This document shows, in pieces, positions 58,767 through 64,000 of a DNA stretch of 64,000 nt (within the stretch, counting starts at the first letter, position 1; each line of letters opens with the position of its first letter). Source of the stretch: Lytechinus pictus (Eukaryota; Echinodermata; Echinoidea; Temnopleuroida; Toxopneustidae); contig NW_026974141.1 in the NCBI RefSeq assembly GCF_037042905.1, positions 953,001 to 1,017,000 on the forward strand, in the 5' to 3' direction. The position numbers and the translations under genes are program-made. Below the pieces are notes generated by a model. That model ran no database searches and had not been told where the DNA came from. It was given only the letters and a program-made list of their open reading frames with translations.

Positions 58767-59132
58767 GTAGTAGAATTTGATGCTAATATTGAAACTTGGA
58801 ATATCTTACTGTGTAATGTTCGAAATCATCGTACGAATACCTATGTTCAAATCTGTGACTATGCTATAATCCTTCTTAGAATAAAAGCAAATTTAATATC
58901 TAGTCTTAATGACGTCATAGCAGTCGTAAGATTGGCTACGATTTGAAACTAATTTGGCCTTTACTCGAAAATTAATGGCTTGCAATCTGTCAAAATGGTT
59001 ATATTAGTATTCTTTCAATTAATTTTAACCTCAATTAAAATGATAATGTTCCATTCACATTTTCAGAAAATTAGCAAAATGCGATTTGTTCCAAAATTGG
59101 ATCGCGAACAGTCGTAAGGTGTGCGGTGGCCT

Positions 59133-59496
59133 TTATACGATTGGTCTGCGACCCGATTTCGGAATAAAAAGTAGTAGAATTTGATGCTAATATTGAGATA
59201 TGGAATATCTTATTGTGTAATGTTCTAAATCAAATCTGTGACTATACTATCTAATAGAATAAAAGCAAATTCGGCATCTAATCGTAATGACGTCTAAGCT
59301 TTGAAAATAATTTGGCCTTTGCTAATAATAAAGGCTTGCAATCATCCAAAATTTTTATATTAATACCCTTTCAGTTGGTTCAAACTTCAAATAAAAAATT
59401 ATATTTTACATTCACATTTTCAGAAAATGTGCAAAATACGATTTGTTCCAACTTGAATCGGAGTGTGGACCAGTCTGTAGGTGTGCGGTGGTCTTA
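59133..59496. mobile_element. Second, left-truncated copy of the LINE-split MITE
   Basis: It starts TACGATTGGTCTGCGACCCG without the terminal GGCCACCGCACACC and ends GTCTGTAGGTGTGCGGTGGT CTTAA. It is collinear with the two halves of 56382-59132, forming a second tandem dimer of this MITE superfamily. Confidence 0.7.
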
Positions 59497-59764
59497 ATAA
59501 TAACAAAACGAGATCGGGAGAGGGAGAGAGAGAAGGGGGTGGGGGAGACTCGAAAAAAAGAGAGAGGGGGATGGGGTTGAAGTATAGGCCCTACGGTTAT
59601 ACTTACATGACCAGAGAGGTATCGGGATGAAACGTTTTTATTAACAGATAAAATATTTTGAAATATTCGATTAGATATCGACCCATTCAACACCAATTTT
59701 TCGTTATATTCCTTCGGAAAAAAGATGCGGACGATAGGTCAATGCGGATTCTTGCGTCCACTTG

Positions 59765-59945
59765 CGGATAATCTTGCGAAAACGAAATAAGGTTCGTAAA
59801 TCCGAAGGTTCGACAGTCCGAAAACGAAATGAAGTTCGTTTATCCGAAGGTTCGTCAGTCCGAAAACGAAATGAGGTTCGTTTATCCGAAGGTTCGTTAG
59901 TCCGAAAACGAAATAAGGTTCGTTAATCTGAAAATGAAATAAGGT
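59765..59945. mobile_element. Fragment of the TTCGGATTAACGAACC foldback element
   Basis: Four direct units of CGAAGGTTCGTTAGTCCGAA plus AACGAAATAAGG; only one half of the hairpin is present. A G run of about 18 follows at 59957-59974. Confidence 0.75.
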
Positions 59946-60059
59946 ATTAGAAGCGGGGGGGGGGGGGGGGGGGGCTTCCAAAACTTTTTTTCCAAAGCCC
60001 CTCCCCCCCACTTTGAAAAAGGCTTAAGCTCCTATGATTCTCAAGTTTGTTGAAAAAAA

Positions 60060-60400
60060 AAATTAACAACTGATATTTCCCTCTTCATTTCCTTTTCCCT
60101 TCCACTTTGATTTCGCTTCTGTTTCCTGTCCCATTTTTCCTTCTCTCTATCTCTCTTACTTCTATTTTTTTTGTTTCTTTCATTATGTTCTTTTATCACT
60201 CTCTTTCCTTTATCATTTTTTCTTTTCTGTTTCTGTATTTTCCTTCCCCTTTCGATTTCCCTCTTCCGCCCCCCCCCTCTTTCTCTCTCTCCCTCTTCCT
60301 ATTTCGTTTTCTCCTTTCATTTTGTTCACCCATTCTTCATTTTTTTAACTCTTATCTCTCTATCGCTTTCACTCGCTCTATCTGCTACCTTAATTTACTC
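60060..60400. repeat. CT-rich low-complexity tract
   Basis: A pyrimidine-rich stretch downstream of the minus-strand gene end. The Ser/Phe/Leu ORFs on the plus strand are artefacts. Confidence 0.7.
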
Positions 60401-60489
60401 AACTGCAAGAGAAATCATAATTTAAATACTTCTTGAGGTTAATTTACAATTTATTTACAATTATTTACAATTTCTTCAATGAAATGTTT

Positions 60490-63400
60490 TCAAGAGTGTC
60501 TTCTACGCCTTCGCCAACCAAAACAGCAAAGTCTTTTCCACCACTTCAGTCTCCTTCCATTAACGATTCTCTGGTCCGTGATATCCCCGATACTTTCCTT
60601 CTTGATATTGCCATCCTTTCCGCTCATCTTTATCTCCTCTTTAAAGTCTTGCAACTCTGGAACCTCCTGTTCTATTTCCTTCTTCTGCTTGTCCTCCTCC
60701 TCTAGCTTCACTTTCTCCATCCACATCTCATTCCAAAATGATTCGGCAAACTCTGTTGATTCCTCAAGCATTTCGGGCAGCTTCTGTTCATCGTCCACCT
60801 CTTCCTTCTCCTTGGTGAGGTTGTTCAATGAAGTGATCACCAATGCATCCTCCCCTGCCATCATCTTCTCCTCGAGCCCCATCTCATCTTTAGCTATCAG
60901 CTCTACCTTTCCTGTCTGAGCCATCTCCTCCCCTTCCATTAGCTCCAGCTCCTCCACCGGCTCTGTTCCCTGCCCTTCCACTGCAGTCATCTCTGCCATC
61001 TTCAGCTCCTCCTCCTCCATAGCCATCAGCTCTACATTCCCTGTCTCTACCTCCTCATCTTCCATTAGCTCTAGCTCCTCCACCAGCTCTGTTTCCAGCC
61101 CTTCCACTGCAGTCATCCCTGCAATCTTCAGCTCCTCCTTCTCCTCCTTAGCCATCAGCTCTACCTTTCCTGTCTCAACCTCTTCATCTTTCATTAGCTC
61201 CAGCTCCTCCATCGGCTCTGTTCCCTGCCCTTCCACTGCAGTCATCCCTGCAATCTTCAGCTCCTCCTCCGCCTCCTTAGCTGACAGCTCTGCCTTTCCT
61301 GTCTGAGCCATCTCCTCCCCTTCCATTAGCTCCAGCTCCTCCACCGGCTCTGTTCCCAGCCCTTCCACTGCAGTCATCTCTGCCATCTTTAGCTCCTCCT
61401 CCTCCATAGCCATCAGCTCTACATTCCCTGTCTCCACCTCCTCATCTTCCATTAGCTCTAGCTCCTCCACCAGCTCTGTTTCCAGCCCTTCCACTGCAGT
61501 CATCCCTGCAATCTTCAGCTCCTCCTTCTCCTCCTTAGCCATCAGCTCTACCTTTCCTGTCTCAACCTCTTCATCTTTCATTAGCTCCAGCTCCTCCATC
61601 GGCTCTGTTCCCTGCCCTTCAACTGCAGTCATCCCTGCAATCTTCAGCTCCTCCTCCGCCTCCTTAGCTGTCAGCTCTGCCTTTCCTGTCTGAGCAATCT
61701 CCTCCCCTTCCATTAGCTCCAGCTCCTCCACCGGCTCAGCTCCCAGCCCTTCTACTGCAGTCATCTCTGCCATCTTCAGCTCCTCCTCCTCCATAGCCAT
61801 CAGCCCTACATTCCCTGTCTCCACCTTCTCCCCTTCCATTAGCTCCAGCTCCTCCACCAGCTCTATTTTTCCAGCCCTTCCACTGCAGTCATCCCTGCAA
61901 TCTTCAGCTCCTCCTCCTTAGCCATCAGCTCTATCCTTCCTGTCTCAACCTCCTCATCTTCCATTAGCTCCAGCTCCTCCATCGGCTCTGTTCCCTGCCC
62001 TTCCACTGCAGTCATCCCTGCAATCTTCAGCTCCTCCTTCTCATCCTTAGCCATCAGCTCTACCTTCCCTGTCTCAACCTCTTCATCTTTCATTAGCTCC
62101 AGCTCCTCCACCAGCTCTGTTCCATGCCCTTCCACTGCAGTCATCCCTGCAATCTTCAGCTCCTCCTCCGCCTCCTTAGCTGTCAGCTCTGCCTTTCCTG
62201 TCTGAGCCATCTCCTCCCCTTCCATTAGCTCCAGCTCCTCCACCGGCTCTGTTCCCAGCCCTTCCACTGCAGTCATCTCTGCCATCTTTAGCTCCTCCTC
62301 CTCCATAGCCATCAGCTCTACATTCCCTGTCTCCACCTCCTCATCTTCCATTAGCTCTAGCTCCTCCACCAGCTCTGTTTCCAGCCCTTCCACTGCAGTC
62401 ATCCCTGCAATCTTCAGCTCCTCCTTCTCCTCCTTAGCCATCAGCTCTACCTTTCCTGTCTCAACCTCTTCATCTTTCATTAGCTCCAGCTCCTCCATCG
62501 GCTCTGTTCCCTGCCCTTCAACTGCAGTCATCCCTGCAATCTTCAGCTCCTCCTCCGCCTCCTTAGCTGTCAGCTCTGCCTTTCCTGTCTGAGCAATCTC
62601 CTCCCCTTCCATTAGCTCCAGCTCCTCCACCGGCTCAGCTCCCAACCCTTCTACTGCAGTCATCTCTGCCATCTTCAGCTCCTCCTCCTCCATAGCCATC
62701 AGCCCTACATTCCCTGTCTCCACCTTCTCCCCTTCCATTAGCTCCAGCTCCTCCACCAGCTCTATTTTTCCAGCCCTTCCACTGCAGTCATCCCTGCAAT
62801 CTTCAGCTCCTCCTCCTTAGCCATCAGCTCTATCCTTCCTGTCTCAACCTCCTCATCTTCCATTAGCTCCAGCTCCTCCATCGGCTCTGTTCCCTGCCCT
62901 TCCACTGCAGTCATCCCTGCAATCTTCAGCTCCTCCTTCTCATCCTTAGCCATCAGCTCTACCTTCCCTGTCTCAACCTCTTCATCTTTCATTAGCTCCA
63001 GCTCCTCCACCGGCTCTGTTCCATGCCCTTCCACTGCAGTCATCCCTGCAATCTTCAGCTCATCCTCCGCCTCCTTAGCTGTCAGCTCTGCCTTTCCTGT
63101 CTGAGCCATCTCCTCCCCTTCCATTAGCTCCAGCTCCTCCACCGGCTCTGTTCCCAGCCCTTCTACTGCAGTCATCTCTGCCATCTTCAGCTCCTCCTCC
63201 TCCATAGCCATCAGCTCTACCTTCCCTGTCTCCACCTTATCCCCTTCCATTAGCTCCAGCTCCTCCACCAGCTCTGTTTCCAGCCCTTCCACTGCAGTCA
63301 TCCCTGCAATCTTCAGCTCCTCCTCCTCCTCTTTAGCCATCAGCTCTATCTTTCCTGTCTCCACCTTCTCCCCTTCCATTAGCTCTAGCTCCTCCGCCAG

Positions 63401-64000
63401 CTCTGTTTCCAGCCCTTCCACTGCAGTCATCCCTGCAATCTTCAGCTCCTCCTCCTCCTCCTTAGCCATCAGCTCTATCTTTCCTGTCTCAACCTCCTCA
63501 TCTTCCATTAGCTCCAGCTCCTCCATCGGCTCTGTTCCCAGCCCTTCCACTGCGGTCATCCCTGCAATCTTCAGCTCCTCCTTCTCATCCTTAGCCATCA
63601 GCTCTACCTTACCTGTTTCCACCTTCTCCCCTTCCATTAGCTCTAGCTCCTCCGCCAGCTCTGTTTCCAGCCCTTCCACTGCAGTCATCTCTGCCATCTT
63701 CAGCTCCTCCTCCTCCATAGCCATCAGCTCTACCTTCCCTGTCTCCACCTTCTCCCCTTCCATTAGCTCCAGCTCCTCCACCAGCTCTGTTTCCAGCCCT
63801 TTCACTGCAGTCATCCCTGCAATCTTCAGCTCCTCCTCCTCCTCCTTAGCCATCAGCTCTATCTTTCCTGTCTCAACCTCCTCCCCTTCCATTAGCTCCA
63901 GCTCCTCCACCGGCTCTGTTCCCAGCCCTTCTACTGCAGTCATCTCTGCCATCTTCAGCTCCTCCTCCTCCATAGCCATCAGCTCTACCTTCCCTGTCTC
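60490..64000 (-). CDS. Glu-rich tandem-repeat protein, C-terminal part, frame broken twice
   Basis: The minus-strand reading frame enters from the right edge and ends at TGA 60490-60492. I do not recognise the family. From about 60916 to the edge it consists of about 24 units of 41-44 residues with the core VEELELMEGEEVETGKVELM and KIAGMTAVEG, strongly acidic and predicted helical. The non-repetitive C-terminus of about 130 residues ends in RRLKWWKRLCCFGWRRRRRH, a basic Trp/Cys patch that could bind membrane or be acylated (inference). The frame is broken at 61861-61872 and 62760-62771, where GAAACAGAG has become GAAAAATAGAG (two extra bases, creating TAG), splitting it into 60490-61857, 61863-62756 and 62762 onward. 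Either a decaying gene, a spliced-out segment or assembly error. The start is outside the window. Confidence 0.6.
60916..64000. repeat. 123-132-bp coding minisatellite with 899-bp higher-order period
   Basis: Spacing of the CTGCAGTCAT landmark runs, from left to right, 126,129,132,126,129,132,128,123,129,132,126,129,132,128,123,129,132,126,129,129,129,126,129. The seven-unit block 126-129-132-128-123-129-132 (899 bp) occurs twice in a row from about 61368. The 128-bp units are the ones with the two-base insertion. Confidence 0.85.

Larger units (their letters stand above)
56382..59132. mobile_element. TTAA MITE interrupted by a LINE
   Basis: The left end TTAAGGCGACCGCACACC...CTGCGACTCAATTTTGGAAT and the right end CCAAAATTGGATCGCG...CGTAAGGTGTGCGGTGGCC are inverted. 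Between them, 56447-58766 is a LINE flanked by GTAGTAGATTTA / GTAGTAGAATTT target copies. The adjoining element at 59133-59496 shows the uninterrupted sequence (AGTAGTAGAATTTGATGC). Confidence 0.75.

Overview
The window is eukaryotic nuclear DNA. It has long AT-rich introns with GT/AG borders, abundant microsatellites, LINE and SINE remnants, and very many short hairpin-forming transposons. Gene content and repeat style suggest a marine invertebrate deuterostome, most likely an echinoderm such as a sea urchin. That placement is inference from gene families and repeat texture, not from a search.

Five protein-coding loci can be supported. (1) 323-5238 (+) holds the last three exons of an Fe(II)/2-oxoglutarate-dependent dioxygenase whose 5' part lies left of the window. 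Two decayed copies of its metal-binding exon follow in the first intron. (2) 17080-24001 (+) is a complete seven-exon tandem paralogue of 313 codons with HxD...H...RxS intact. (3) 31624-37341 (+) is a complete five-exon short-chain dehydrogenase/reductase of the RDH8/17beta-HSD1 type, 280 codons, with the full Asn-Ser-Tyr-Lys set. (4) 41249-51973 (+) is a nine-exon gene of about 782 codons for an unrecognised protein: acidic disordered N-terminal half, helical/coiled-coil middle, and an Arg/Pro/Trp/Gly-rich tail. (5) 60490-64000 (-), running off the right edge, is a Glu-rich repeat protein made of about 24 copies of a 41-44-residue unit with a basic Trp/Cys C-terminus. Its frame is broken twice at the same place in a 899-bp higher-order repeat. 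Exon phases close exactly in loci 1-4, which is the main support for those models.

The rest is mostly mobile DNA. TTAA-flanked, piggyBac-type non-autonomous elements dominate: 2909-3659, the 1.84-kb palindrome 12420-14258, the palindrome 40091-40884, and a nested cluster at 54611-59500 that also contains a 5'-truncated LINE (56447-58766) with an intact 682-codon reverse-transcriptase ORF. There are also a TA-flanked Tc1/mariner-type MITE (38587-39370), a 3.4-kb long-terminal-inverted-repeat element inside locus 4, foldback arrays built from a TTCGGATTAACGAACC-like unit, and an older LINE pseudogene (24620-26095) split by a MITE whose removal restores its reading frame. Long simple repeats (TTTC, ATAAAT-type, GATA, CTA, GAT, GAA) fill other stretches.

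Loci 1-3 are all oxidoreductases on the same strand. The two dioxygenases are clearly tandem duplicates; a functional link to the dehydrogenase is only a guess. No rRNA, intact tRNA gene or CRISPR array was seen.
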